Origin: Oscillospiraceae bacterium | Lineage (GTDB): Bacteria; Bacillota; Clostridia; Oscillospirales; Acutalibacteraceae | Assembly (NCBI GenBank): GCA_015066005.1 | Contig: SVPF01000004.1 | Coordinates: forward strand, 19,734-83,733 | Reading direction: 5' to 3' | Length of the DNA stretch: 64,000 nt | Part shown: in pieces, positions 34,979 to 43,996 of the stretch | Layout: every line of letters starts with the position of its first letter | Position numbering within the stretch: position 1 is the first letter of the stretch | Position numbers and translations under genes: made by a program | Notes under the pieces: generated by a model | Database searches by the model: none | Told to the model about the DNA's origin: nothing | The model's input: only the letters and a program-made list of their open reading frames with translations

Positions 34979-35632
34979 TTATTTATATTTAATTTCGTAA
35001 TTAGTACCTGTTATTCCGGCAACAACTCCCCTATTTATAAGGGCTTCATTTTCAACATGTGCAATTATCCATTTGTTTTTGCGGAATAATAATTTTTCTT
35101 CAGTCTCTACAGTAAGGCTTGTATTCGTATCCTTCGGCAAGCCCACCACACAGCCAAAACCGCTACTCTCTACCTCACAAGGACAAAAATGAAGCGTAGT
35201 AGAATAAACCTCAACGGCCGTACCAGCAGGAAGATAAAACGCTTTAAACTTAGAAGAATCAATCATACCGTTTTGAATATTCCAAACATGTCCAAGAATT
35301 AAAACCAAGGGCGTTACAGCAACGTTAATTTCACTGGAGAAATGCCATTCGGTAGCGTTCATAAGGTTATTATGTCCCCAACAATATCCCACCTGTGTAG
35401 GCAAAGTGCCAAAATAGTTAGTTTCAATATCACCAGCTATTTTAAGAGTTTCAAATTCCTCTTGTGAAGGAACATATGAAGAACCATTTTCAGGATTTTG
35501 AATTTTCTTGGCGACCTCTATAATTTCAGTTGTATCGAGATTATTTATTATTTTACCATAGGAAGCAAATTCTCTATCGCTAACATCATAAAATTCGATT
35601 TCGGGATTTAATGTCTTTAATTTTTCTAACAT
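34979..35632 (-). CDS. DUF4867-family protein, cupin-like
   Basis: This 217-residue cytoplasmic protein matches what I recall of the DUF4867 family. The core is cupin-like: NNLMNATEWHFSSEINVAV, FKAFYLPAGTAVEVYSTTLHFCPCEV, with His residues placed as in metal-binding cupins. ATG 35632 has AAGGGTGA upstream at 5 bases; the GTG at 35641 lies inside that site. It directly follows the isomerase-family gene and is the last gene of locus B. The pairing suggests a step in sugar interconversion (epimerase- or isomerase-like), as inference. Confidence 0.8.
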   Translation of the reverse strand: MLEKLKTLNPEIEFYDVSDREFASYGKIINNLDTTEIIEVAKKIQNPENGSSYVPSQEEFETLKIAGDIETNYFGTLPTQVGYCWGHNNLMNATEWHFSSEINVAVTPLVLILGHVWNIQNGMIDSSKFKAFYLPAGTAVEVYSTTLHFCPCEVESSGFGCVVGLPKDTNTSLTVETEEKLLFRKNKWIIAHVENEALINRGVVAGITGTNYEIKYK

Positions 35633-35643
35633 TCTGCTCACCC

Positions 35644-37047
35644 TTAGTTAATTGTTTTGTCCAAGCTTAAACCGGGAACATATTTGCAAAATTCTTCCAA
35701 TTCGTTTAAATAATTTCCTTCAATTTCGATGAAGTGATGAATGTACGGACCCTGCATTAAGCGATTTTCAATTTTTGGCAAATCTTCAAACTCACCCCAG
35801 ATGTATGTACCGCTGGTTTTTGGACCTTCAGTAGTATTGCACATAATAGGTAATAACATATAATTGCCGCTTTCCTGGTCGATACGAGCAACGGTATAGG
35901 TGCCGTCCTTACCTCTGAACCATTCACGCTGATTGACAAGACAAGCTTCACAATCGTCCGCCTTTTGTGAAAGTGGGAACTGTCCGCAATGCCACAAAAG
36001 CTCGGCATTCTTTTTCTCGGGGTGTCTTACCGTAAACTCACCAAAAAGCGGCTTACCTTTGCCTAATGTTGCAGCCTTTAAAACTGCCATTGTCATTGCA
36101 GAATGTATATCGCTTTCACAAGCTATCATATAACCCAAATCATTCAAAGCGCCAAATACTGCGCAGGGGGCTAAGCCGTTAAACATTATGGGTGTTGCTG
36201 TCCAACATTCAGCCGCCATAATATCCAATTCAAATTCATGGAACAAATTCTTATACATTACCGCCATAGTTGCCATGCCTTCAACATACTGGGGTGTTTG
36301 GTCATCCATTTTATAATTTGAATTGAAATATTCTATAAACTGTGCAATTTCTTCCTTACAATTTTCGGCTGTTTGCTTCATTCTTTGCTCTACAACAGCA
36401 AAGTTAATTGTTACAATTCTAATACCGAATTTTTCCAAAAGCTCGCTTTCGTTATATATAACTGAATAGAACGGTGCGGGGCGGGTACCAACCTGACCTA
36501 TTCGCATACCCTTAAAGTTTTTAACCATGCAGGCTACACGGATAAATTGTTCAAAGCCCATTTTAAAATCTTCAGAATCTACCCTGCAGCTAGGAATATT
36601 AGAGAACGGCACACGCAAGCGCTGAAGCTGACGTGAAACGCCAAATATACCGCACTGCGAGTCGGTTGTTCGGGTACCATCTTCACTGTATTCTTCATCA
36701 AGCGGTGCCCACAATAATACAGGCTTGCCCAACGCTAATGCAATATCCCCTGCTGCTTCTTCGTTACCAAAGTTGCAGTTGATAATAACAACAGCATCAA
36801 CATTTTCGTTTTTCATACGCTCAATCGCTTGTTTAGCAGATGCGTTATCAAAAATAAGATTTCCAATACCCAAGCCCTTGGTATTAACAAATTCTACATT
36901 TTCGCTTTTAAAATTGTTTTCTATGTATGCAACAATTTCCTTTTCCCTTTCTTGCGGGGAATGCCAGTTCCAGCTGGCTCCTCGGGGACGGTCGGTAGTA
37001 TTGCGGCGCATAGCCACAAGACCGATTTTTACTTTGTAATCAAACAT
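35644..37047 (-). CDS. L-fucose/L-arabinose isomerase-family enzyme
   Basis: This 467-residue cytoplasmic enzyme belongs to the fucose/arabinose isomerase superfamily. An N-terminal Rossmann-like domain (VDAVVIINCNFGNEEAAGDIALALGKPVLLWAP), the central motif RIGQVGTRPAPFYSVIYNE, AAECWTATPIMFNGLAPCAVFG and YMIACESDIHSAM (E and D as metal ligands), and a late His are present. It converts an aldose to a ketose after uptake and hydrolysis. The particular sugar is not clear; it differs from classical FucI (about 590 residues). AGGAGG precedes the start. Confidence 0.85.
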   Translation of the reverse strand: MFDYKVKIGLVAMRRNTTDRPRGASWNWHSPQEREKEIVAYIENNFKSENVEFVNTKGLGIGNLIFDNASAKQAIERMKNENVDAVVIINCNFGNEEAAGDIALALGKPVLLWAPLDEEYSEDGTRTTDSQCGIFGVSRQLQRLRVPFSNIPSCRVDSEDFKMGFEQFIRVACMVKNFKGMRIGQVGTRPAPFYSVIYNESELLEKFGIRIVTINFAVVEQRMKQTAENCKEEIAQFIEYFNSNYKMDDQTPQYVEGMATMAVMYKNLFHEFELDIMAAECWTATPIMFNGLAPCAVFGALNDLGYMIACESDIHSAMTMAVLKAATLGKGKPLFGEFTVRHPEKKNAELLWHCGQFPLSQKADDCEACLVNQREWFRGKDGTYTVARIDQESGNYMLLPIMCNTTEGPKTSGTYIWGEFEDLPKIENRLMQGPYIHHFIEIEGNYLNELEEFCKYVPGLSLDKTIN

Positions 37048-37098
37048 ACTATAATTCCTCCTATAATGTGAAAATTTTAGTGTTGTTTTGTTTATTTA

Positions 37099-39363
37099 CT
37101 ATATGTTTTTAACTTCCGTCTGTGTTTCAATAAAAGCCGAAAGCGGTAAATCAGGATTAGAACCCACTGATATTTTTACCTTACCCTCTTCTACCTCATA
37201 CCTGTTTCTTGACGAATATATTTTAAGTTCATCAAACCCAAGCTTAAATTCAACTGTTTTAGTTTCATTCGGGTCTAAAAGAACCTTTTTAAAACCTTTA
37301 AGTTCTTTGCCACGTCTTCTCACCGAATTGCCGTAGCCCCTTATATAAAGCTGAACCGTTTCTGCACCTTTAATATCAGAAATGTTTTTAACAGTTACAT
37401 AAATTCTAAATTCATTTTTCTTTATTTTTTCAACACCAATGTTTTGATATTCAAACTTTGAATATGACAAACCGTACCCAAATGGGTGCAAAACTCTTTG
37501 AGGATAATCGGTGTATGTATTGCTTGTGCAAGAACTATCAACATCTGCTGTATCCTCACCCACACGGTTATAATAACATGGTAAGCAATTAGAAGAATAC
37601 GGTATTGATACCGAAAGTTTACCTGATGGGTTTACTTTTCCAAGCAATATATCTACTATAGCCTGGGCACCCTGCTGTCCCGGGTACCATGCAGTAATAA
37701 ATGCGTCACAAAGTTCTTCCGCCCTTGTTATTTCATAAGGACGCCCCGCTATTTGAACTGCAACTATGGGTTTCCCGGCTTTTTTTATATACTCTAAAAA
37801 CTCATTTTGATTACCAGGCAATTTAATATCCGCAATATCCTTACCCTCACCGCAATCGACAAATCCTTTCGCAGATATTGCAGCACCCGTGTTTTTATCA
37901 TACCTAACTTCGCTTAAACCTTTTGCGGTAGTACCGCCTAAAGTAACAACTATAATATCGCTTTGCTTGGCTATGTTAAGAGCATTTTCAAAATCATCAA
38001 AATCTCCGAAGAAGTCCCAACCCTTTGAATATGTAACACAAGAAACTTCCCTTTGCATAGCCTCTTTGATAGTCAAGCCTTCCCCCTCTTTTCTAAGAGA
38101 GGTATAGTCACCAAGTAAATGATACAAATTATCAGCATGCGTGCCAAAAAGAGCAATTTTACAATTTTTATCAAAAGGTAATATTCCATTATTTTTAAGT
38201 AATACCGCAGACTCTGCCGCCGCCTTATATGATAATCTTTTTTGAAGTCCGCTATCAAAAAAGGAATCTAAAGCACCGTTATCATCAATATAAGGGTTGT
38301 CAAATAAATTTAACTTATATTTCTTTGTAAGCACTCTTATTACTGCAGCATTAATATCATCTTCAGAAATAATGCCAAATTTTAAGGCATCAATAAGTTT
38401 TAGAAAAGCGCCATCATCCGCAAGGCTTAAGTCGATACCAGATTTAAGTGCAAGAGCGCTTCCCGAAACTAAATCCCTATCCATTTGGGATATCATTCGT
38501 TTTACTCCCCAACCGTCCGAAAGGACAATTCCGTCAAAACCTATTTCTTCTCTTAAAACTCTTTTGAGCAAATATTCATTTGCATGACAAGGTATTCCGT
38601 CAACGGTATTATATGCCGCCATAATAACATCAACCCCTGCCGCTACCGCTTTTTCTACAACAGGCAAACAGATATCGTGTAATTCCCTTTGACCTATATT
38701 TACCTCGGCAGTATTAATACCACCGAAACCGTCACCCGTTGCACAATAATGCTTGCAGCAAGACAATACGTTATTGCGGTTTATTGCCTCAACACCGACT
38801 CTTGCATACTCTGAAGCAAGATATGGATCTTCAGAAAAAAACTCCTCTGTTCTTCCCCAACGCGGATCACGTGCAAGGTCAAACATAGTAATAAATGCCA
38901 TATGATTACCAGAAAGATATACTTCCTTGCCAATACTATCCATAATCTCGCTATAAAGTTCGGTATTAAAGGTACAACCCATTCCAAGATTTGTCGGAAA
39001 CATTTCACTACCGAGTGCCTGCAAACCGTGATTTGCCTCTACCTCTATAAGAACAGGTATTTGCAAGCGTGAATTTTCAAGAACATATTTTTGAAGGGAA
39101 TTTGCCACCTTAGCTCTGTGCTTAGGCTCGATTCCAACACCCCAATCCTTTTTGGTCCACGCGCAAGCTCGTAAAATGTTACTTATAGCACCCATTGCAC
39201 CGTAATTTGAGATAAACTCCTTAAAATCGTCTGTAAAGAAGAATTCTTCTCCTACTCTTTCATAGCAACGGTATCCAGCAATAGTCTGAGAAAGCTGAGC
39301 AACCTTTTCTTCTACTGTCATTTTATTAACAAGTTGTTTGGCAAATTTTTCGTATTTACTCAC
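37099..39363 (-). CDS. GH3 beta-glycosidase, intracellular, 754 residues
   Basis: This exo-acting GH3 enzyme has no signal peptide. The TIM-barrel domain (about 1-330) carries the substrate-binding KHYCATGDGFGG and the nucleophile D283 in GIVLSDGWG. The alpha/beta sandwich domain (about 370-600) has KNNGILPFDKNCKIALFGTHAD and AWYPGQQGAQAIVDILLGKVNPSGKL, and the fibronectin-III-like domain (about 650-745) is typical. It probably removes terminal beta-linked glucose or xylose from imported oligosaccharides. It is followed by the isomerase-family gene. Confidence 0.93.
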   Translation of the reverse strand: MSKYEKFAKQLVNKMTVEEKVAQLSQTIAGYRCYERVGEEFFFTDDFKEFISNYGAMGAISNILRACAWTKKDWGVGIEPKHRAKVANSLQKYVLENSRLQIPVLIEVEANHGLQALGSEMFPTNLGMGCTFNTELYSEIMDSIGKEVYLSGNHMAFITMFDLARDPRWGRTEEFFSEDPYLASEYARVGVEAINRNNVLSCCKHYCATGDGFGGINTAEVNIGQRELHDICLPVVEKAVAAGVDVIMAAYNTVDGIPCHANEYLLKRVLREEIGFDGIVLSDGWGVKRMISQMDRDLVSGSALALKSGIDLSLADDGAFLKLIDALKFGIISEDDINAAVIRVLTKKYKLNLFDNPYIDDNGALDSFFDSGLQKRLSYKAAAESAVLLKNNGILPFDKNCKIALFGTHADNLYHLLGDYTSLRKEGEGLTIKEAMQREVSCVTYSKGWDFFGDFDDFENALNIAKQSDIIVVTLGGTTAKGLSEVRYDKNTGAAISAKGFVDCGEGKDIADIKLPGNQNEFLEYIKKAGKPIVAVQIAGRPYEITRAEELCDAFITAWYPGQQGAQAIVDILLGKVNPSGKLSVSIPYSSNCLPCYYNRVGEDTADVDSSCTSNTYTDYPQRVLHPFGYGLSYSKFEYQNIGVEKIKKNEFRIYVTVKNISDIKGAETVQLYIRGYGNSVRRRGKELKGFKKVLLDPNETKTVEFKLGFDELKIYSSRNRYEVEEGKVKISVGSNPDLPLSAFIETQTEVKNI

Positions 39364-39396
39364 AATTTTTCACCCAATATCATTTATTCTAATAAA

Positions 39397-41853
39397 TTAA
39401 AAATTAAAACTATCCTCTAGCCTAATATCGCTTAAAGAGGAACCAATATATACTTTAAATTCGCCACATTCGAATTTAAAATTATCAGTCAATTCATCAT
39501 AAAAAGAAAGTTGTTCTTTATTCACAAAAAACGTCACTTCTTTGGTTTCACCAACTTCAAGTTCAATTTTTTCGAAATCAACCAGTTCCTTTAACGGACG
39601 CTTAACCGAACATTCTACGTCACCGATATAAAGTTGAACAGTTTCTTTGGCTTTAAACCCTCCGATATTTTTAACCATACAGGAAATCTTCACTACACTT
39701 TCGGCTGTAGAAATTTTAAGACCCGAATACTCAAACTTAGAATAAGATAAACCATGCCCAAACGGAAACATTGGCTTTATACCGTCGTATTCATAACCAC
39801 TGTAGCCAACAAAAATATCCTCATTATATCTGCAGTCGCCAACCTTATACTCCCCATAACGTGCAACAGGACAATCCTCATATTTATACGGAAGTGTAAA
39901 GGGCATTTTACCACTTGGATTAATTTTCCCTAACAAAATATCTGCCAAGGCGTTTCCGCCCTCCATACCGGCATACCAGCCCCATACAATTGCATTGACC
40001 TCGTCTACCCAAGGCATTTCAACGGGAGAACCTGCAGTTATAACAACTACTGTATTAGGATTTACTGCGGCGAGCTTAGAAATTGTAATATTCTGTTCTA
40101 AGGGAATATTCATATTCTGACGATCAACACCCTCTGTATCAAAACTGTGGTCAAGACCGCCGCAATATATTACATAATCTGCCTTTTTAGCTTTTTCGAG
40201 CATTTCATGCTCATCTACACCGACACACTCTGTCTCACTTTTAGTAATCCAACCAAAATCAAAAAGCGCATCATACCCTAATGCCTCGATATGAATTTCA
40301 ATATCGGCAATTTCACCACTTTTAAAATCAACAACAAACTCTCGACTCCATGGGAATTTATTTTCTGCACTCCATTTTCCAAAGGGCTGTTCAATATATG
40401 CTTTCCCGTTAACCTTAACACAATATCCGATAGATGCATCAATTTTAAAACCAACAGTTCCATCCTCTGGAATAGCGACTTTAAAATTTAAATCATAAGT
40501 TTCCGCGTTCCTGACTGCTAAATCGGTATTATTGCAATAATCGGTACTAACATTTATTTCACCGTTTTCATCTTTTTTATATGATATTTGTTTTACCGCA
40601 CGAACACCGGCTTTAGGCTCAATAATTTCTAAAAGCTGTGTTGGAATTTTATGGTGTTTAACCGATGAATTTTCTTTTACATATTCGATTTCATAATGAT
40701 CAGACAAGCGGTTTTTGATTCCTTCACAAGGAGTGATTTCATAAATTGTTCTGACACCGCTACTGCTTCCGCCTTCAGCATGAACTTTATCAGCATTAGG
40801 TCCCAAAATCATAATCCTTTTGCTGTTCTTCTGTCTTATAGGTAAAACATTGTTATCATTTTTAAGTAACACCATACCATTAGCCGCAATATCATATGCA
40901 GTTTTTTGATGTTTTTCAGTATTAAACTCACCCTTTTTGCGTTTCTCATTAAGCTTATTAATACTGAATATGAGTCTTAAAATTCTACGAACCTTATCAT
41001 CAAGACATTTTCTCACATTTTCATCTTGCTTTGCTTTTTCTAAAAATGCATCAGCGAGATAATATTCGTTATACGGCATATTAGTGCCCATTTCAATATC
41101 AAGACCGTTAAAAATAGCTTCATCAGTATCGTGACAACCGGCCCAGTCTGTAAGGTATACTCCTTTAAAGCCCCATTCACCCTTTAAAATATCATTCACA
41201 AGATATTTATTGTGACACAAATGTTGGCCTTCAAACTTATTATAGGCGCCCATTACCGATGATGCGCCGCCGTCAATAATAGCCGATTTAAAACCTTTTA
41301 AATAAATCTCATGCAATGCTCTTTTGCTTACGATTGGATTTGTTCCGCTACGGTCTAATTCCTGATTATTAAGTGCATAATGCTTTACACAGGCCGCAAC
41401 ATCCTGACTTTCAATTCCTTTAACTAATTCGGGAGCCATTTTTGAAATAAGGCGAGGGTCTTCACTCATATATTCAAAATTCCTGCCACAAAGAGGTGTG
41501 CGAATAATATTAACACCCGGACCTAAAATAATATCTTTACCGCGATATCTTGCTTCACTACCCAGCGTTTCACCAAAACGCCGGGCCAAGTTCAAATCAA
41601 AAGTAGCCGCCAATGCAGTTTCAGTGGGTAGGTATGTGCATCTATCTTCCTCACGGTTAAGACACTCCCATGTGTGTCTTTGCGGTTCTGAACGAACACC
41701 ATGTGGTCCGTCCATCATTGCAAGTTCTTCTATTCCTAACCTCTCTACACCGTTTGAATAAAACTTGGAATTTGCATGGCACATTGCAACCTTTTCTTCT
41801 AAAGTCATTTGGCGTAGAATTTCTTCAATTTTATTTTCATTTTCGAGTTTCAT
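39397..41853 (-). CDS. GH3 beta-glycosidase with PA14-like insert
   Basis: This 818-residue GH3 enzyme has no signal peptide. The barrel contains EDPRLISKMA, CVKHYALNNQELDR and nucleophile D236 in GVYLTDWAG. Between barrel and C-terminal sandwich lies an inserted PA14-like sandwich (about 420-545; NFKVAIPEDGTVGFKIDASIGYCVKVNG), which in GH3 enzymes shapes the substrate pocket. The C-terminus has a fibronectin-III-like domain. ATG 41853 with GGGTGA upstream is preferred to the GTG three codons earlier. It lies 33 bp before the other GH3 gene and probably has a complementary linkage specificity. Confidence 0.93.
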   Translation of the reverse strand: MKLENENKIEEILRQMTLEEKVAMCHANSKFYSNGVERLGIEELAMMDGPHGVRSEPQRHTWECLNREEDRCTYLPTETALAATFDLNLARRFGETLGSEARYRGKDIILGPGVNIIRTPLCGRNFEYMSEDPRLISKMAPELVKGIESQDVAACVKHYALNNQELDRSGTNPIVSKRALHEIYLKGFKSAIIDGGASSVMGAYNKFEGQHLCHNKYLVNDILKGEWGFKGVYLTDWAGCHDTDEAIFNGLDIEMGTNMPYNEYYLADAFLEKAKQDENVRKCLDDKVRRILRLIFSINKLNEKRKKGEFNTEKHQKTAYDIAANGMVLLKNDNNVLPIRQKNSKRIMILGPNADKVHAEGGSSSGVRTIYEITPCEGIKNRLSDHYEIEYVKENSSVKHHKIPTQLLEIIEPKAGVRAVKQISYKKDENGEINVSTDYCNNTDLAVRNAETYDLNFKVAIPEDGTVGFKIDASIGYCVKVNGKAYIEQPFGKWSAENKFPWSREFVVDFKSGEIADIEIHIEALGYDALFDFGWITKSETECVGVDEHEMLEKAKKADYVIYCGGLDHSFDTEGVDRQNMNIPLEQNITISKLAAVNPNTVVVITAGSPVEMPWVDEVNAIVWGWYAGMEGGNALADILLGKINPSGKMPFTLPYKYEDCPVARYGEYKVGDCRYNEDIFVGYSGYEYDGIKPMFPFGHGLSYSKFEYSGLKISTAESVVKISCMVKNIGGFKAKETVQLYIGDVECSVKRPLKELVDFEKIELEVGETKEVTFFVNKEQLSFYDELTDNFKFECGEFKVYIGSSLSDIRLEDSFNF

Positions 41854-41882
41854 TACTCTCACCCATTAAATATATAACTCAG

Positions 41883-43970
41883 TTAATTTTCAATTATATT
41901 TATGCCTTCTGTTACAGATACTTCTTTTCCATTTAAAATCACTTTACTGTCACCATTCGAATAAACAACCCATTCTTTCAAGTGGAGGTCATCACAACCA
42001 AAGCCACCGTCTTTTGTATAACAGTTATATGTAACAAAACCATTTTCAGTTTCGTGAACAAACGCCTTACCGAAAACCGTTTCCATTAAACACTTAAAAT
42101 GCTCATGAACATCATTATCACAACTTCCGCCATAATTTTTATCCCAAACTTCGGGCTTGTTCCAAGGTTCAAGATACTGCATTATAAGGGCTCCGCTTTC
42201 CTGTCTCCACCAATCAGAAATCATCGGAAGATAACATTCACCCACAACGGTTTGCACTGTCTCTATATTTCCTTTTTTAGAACCTTTTTTCAAATTTTGG
42301 CCAACAATACAAGGGTCTACCACATATCCCCAATTAAGAACACCATCACTGTCTACGCACTGCATACAGGCGCCTATGGTATCCATTGTATCCTTTAAAT
42401 ATTCAATTTTACCTGTTAAAAGATAGAGGTAATATGTTGCATAATTTTTCCAGCTTGTCCAACCGTGAGGCGCATTTATCATATTTGAAAAGAAATTAAG
42501 GTCGTATCTGGCTTCCCAAAATCTTGCAGTACATCCTCTAACACGGCAATCCGGTAAAAAATGTTGCTCGAGGCATCTATGCTTTTTAAGTATGAATTCT
42601 GCCGCCTTTGTAAGTTCTTCTTTTTCTTTTCCATCCGGTAACAAAAGAGCCAAATATCCAAGCTGCAAACTTTCACAAGATATCATACCGTCTTCAAAGG
42701 TCATTTGTCCCTCTGTACCTATATTATCTAACTGCTCTTCCAAATCCTTTATTGCTTTATATGCACTGTTAAAATGAATATTATATCTTTCTTCAAGTCT
42801 GGCCTCATTTTCTGCCAAGGCCAGTTCAAGCATAGATTTTGCAGGATAAATAACACAGGTATAATGTGTGCCGTTATTACGATAACTACCATCTTCACTT
42901 TGTAAGTTAATTAAACTGTCAGCCAAATCATTTGCCTTGTTAAGATACTTAATGTTATTTGTTAATTCATAAAAATCCACCAAGAGAGAAAGCATTGCAG
43001 AAGTATTTTGTAATCTCTCAGGTAGTGTTTTTTCCCTCATTGCAACTTTACCGTTTTTAATTTCGGTAAGTTCTTCAAAAAATGCATCAAATTCCTTACA
43101 AAGCGATTTTGTATATTCTTCGTCCTTAATTTCGGATGCATATAAAACACGTGAAAAATATCCATACCAGCTTTCGCAATGCGTTCCCGGTTTTTGTTGA
43201 CAGATTTCCGCACTTTTTCTAGCACAATCAAGATAATAAAACCAATCTTTTCGCACAAAGACCGTGGTCTGCGCACAATCATTTAAAGATACTGTATTTA
43301 TTCCCTTTTTTAATATTCCGTTATACTTTTTGCCATCAATATAAAGTTCTTCGCCTTCTTGCAATGTAAACTTGTTAATAGAAGGTATTCTAATATTTGA
43401 ATATTCTTCTATGAAACTATACATCTCTTCTTCAGAATCGCATTCCTTGAAATAAAGTCTAATATTAATAGGCTCAGCATTCAGTTCATCACTTGATAAT
43501 GGATGCCTCTCGGGTTGAGGATATATATTAATAAACTCTATAGAGCTTGTATAAATTCTGTGGCCTACGATATCAAAATCACAATCACTATATTCATTTC
43601 TCCAAGAAACTATTTTTGATGGTGAACAAATCGCCAATATCTTACCGAGTGGTGACATAAAGCAAGACCAAAAGCCTTGTTTTTCGCATCTTAAAGCAGA
43701 CGGAAAATACTTATAATTCCAATCAGGATATTTATCCATATAGGTATCTATACCAAGCCTAAGTCCCAACCTTTTCAGCTTCATTGGAAAATCCGACTTT
43801 ATAGATATGCTGATATTTAGAATATTCCCTTCTATTTTCTCAGCAACAGAAAAATCTATACCATTAGATTTATAGTTACCGGTATCATAAGGAATCAGTA
43901 CAAATTCATTATCACTTTCAATATAAAATTTTTTGCCGTATTCGTCATTTCTAAAAGGAATATTCATCAT
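41883..43970 (-). CDS. Orphan (alpha/alpha)6-like protein, candidate glycosidase
   Basis: This 695-residue protein belongs to no family I can name. Residues about 1-190 are beta-rich with aromatic pockets (YPDWNYKYFPSALRCEKQGFWSCFM). From about 230 on it is helical with the rhythm of a six-hairpin toroid (RLQNTSAMLSLLVDFYELTNNIKYLNKANDLADSLINLQSEDGSYRNNG; APHGWTSWKNYATYYLYLLTGKIEYLKDTMD; WWRQESGALIMQYLE). Acidic residues in these loops could be catalytic. A short beta tail ends it. No signal peptide. GGGTGA precedes ATG 43970. Its position among GH31 and GH3 genes argues for an intracellular glycan-processing role. Confidence 0.72.
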   Translation of the reverse strand: MMNIPFRNDEYGKKFYIESDNEFVLIPYDTGNYKSNGIDFSVAEKIEGNILNISISIKSDFPMKLKRLGLRLGIDTYMDKYPDWNYKYFPSALRCEKQGFWSCFMSPLGKILAICSPSKIVSWRNEYSDCDFDIVGHRIYTSSIEFINIYPQPERHPLSSDELNAEPINIRLYFKECDSEEEMYSFIEEYSNIRIPSINKFTLQEGEELYIDGKKYNGILKKGINTVSLNDCAQTTVFVRKDWFYYLDCARKSAEICQQKPGTHCESWYGYFSRVLYASEIKDEEYTKSLCKEFDAFFEELTEIKNGKVAMREKTLPERLQNTSAMLSLLVDFYELTNNIKYLNKANDLADSLINLQSEDGSYRNNGTHYTCVIYPAKSMLELALAENEARLEERYNIHFNSAYKAIKDLEEQLDNIGTEGQMTFEDGMISCESLQLGYLALLLPDGKEKEELTKAAEFILKKHRCLEQHFLPDCRVRGCTARFWEARYDLNFFSNMINAPHGWTSWKNYATYYLYLLTGKIEYLKDTMDTIGACMQCVDSDGVLNWGYVVDPCIVGQNLKKGSKKGNIETVQTVVGECYLPMISDWWRQESGALIMQYLEPWNKPEVWDKNYGGSCDNDVHEHFKCLMETVFGKAFVHETENGFVTYNCYTKDGGFGCDDLHLKEWVVYSNGDSKVILNGKEVSVTEGINIIEN

Positions 43971-43996
43971 TTATTCACCCATCTTTATTATAAGTT

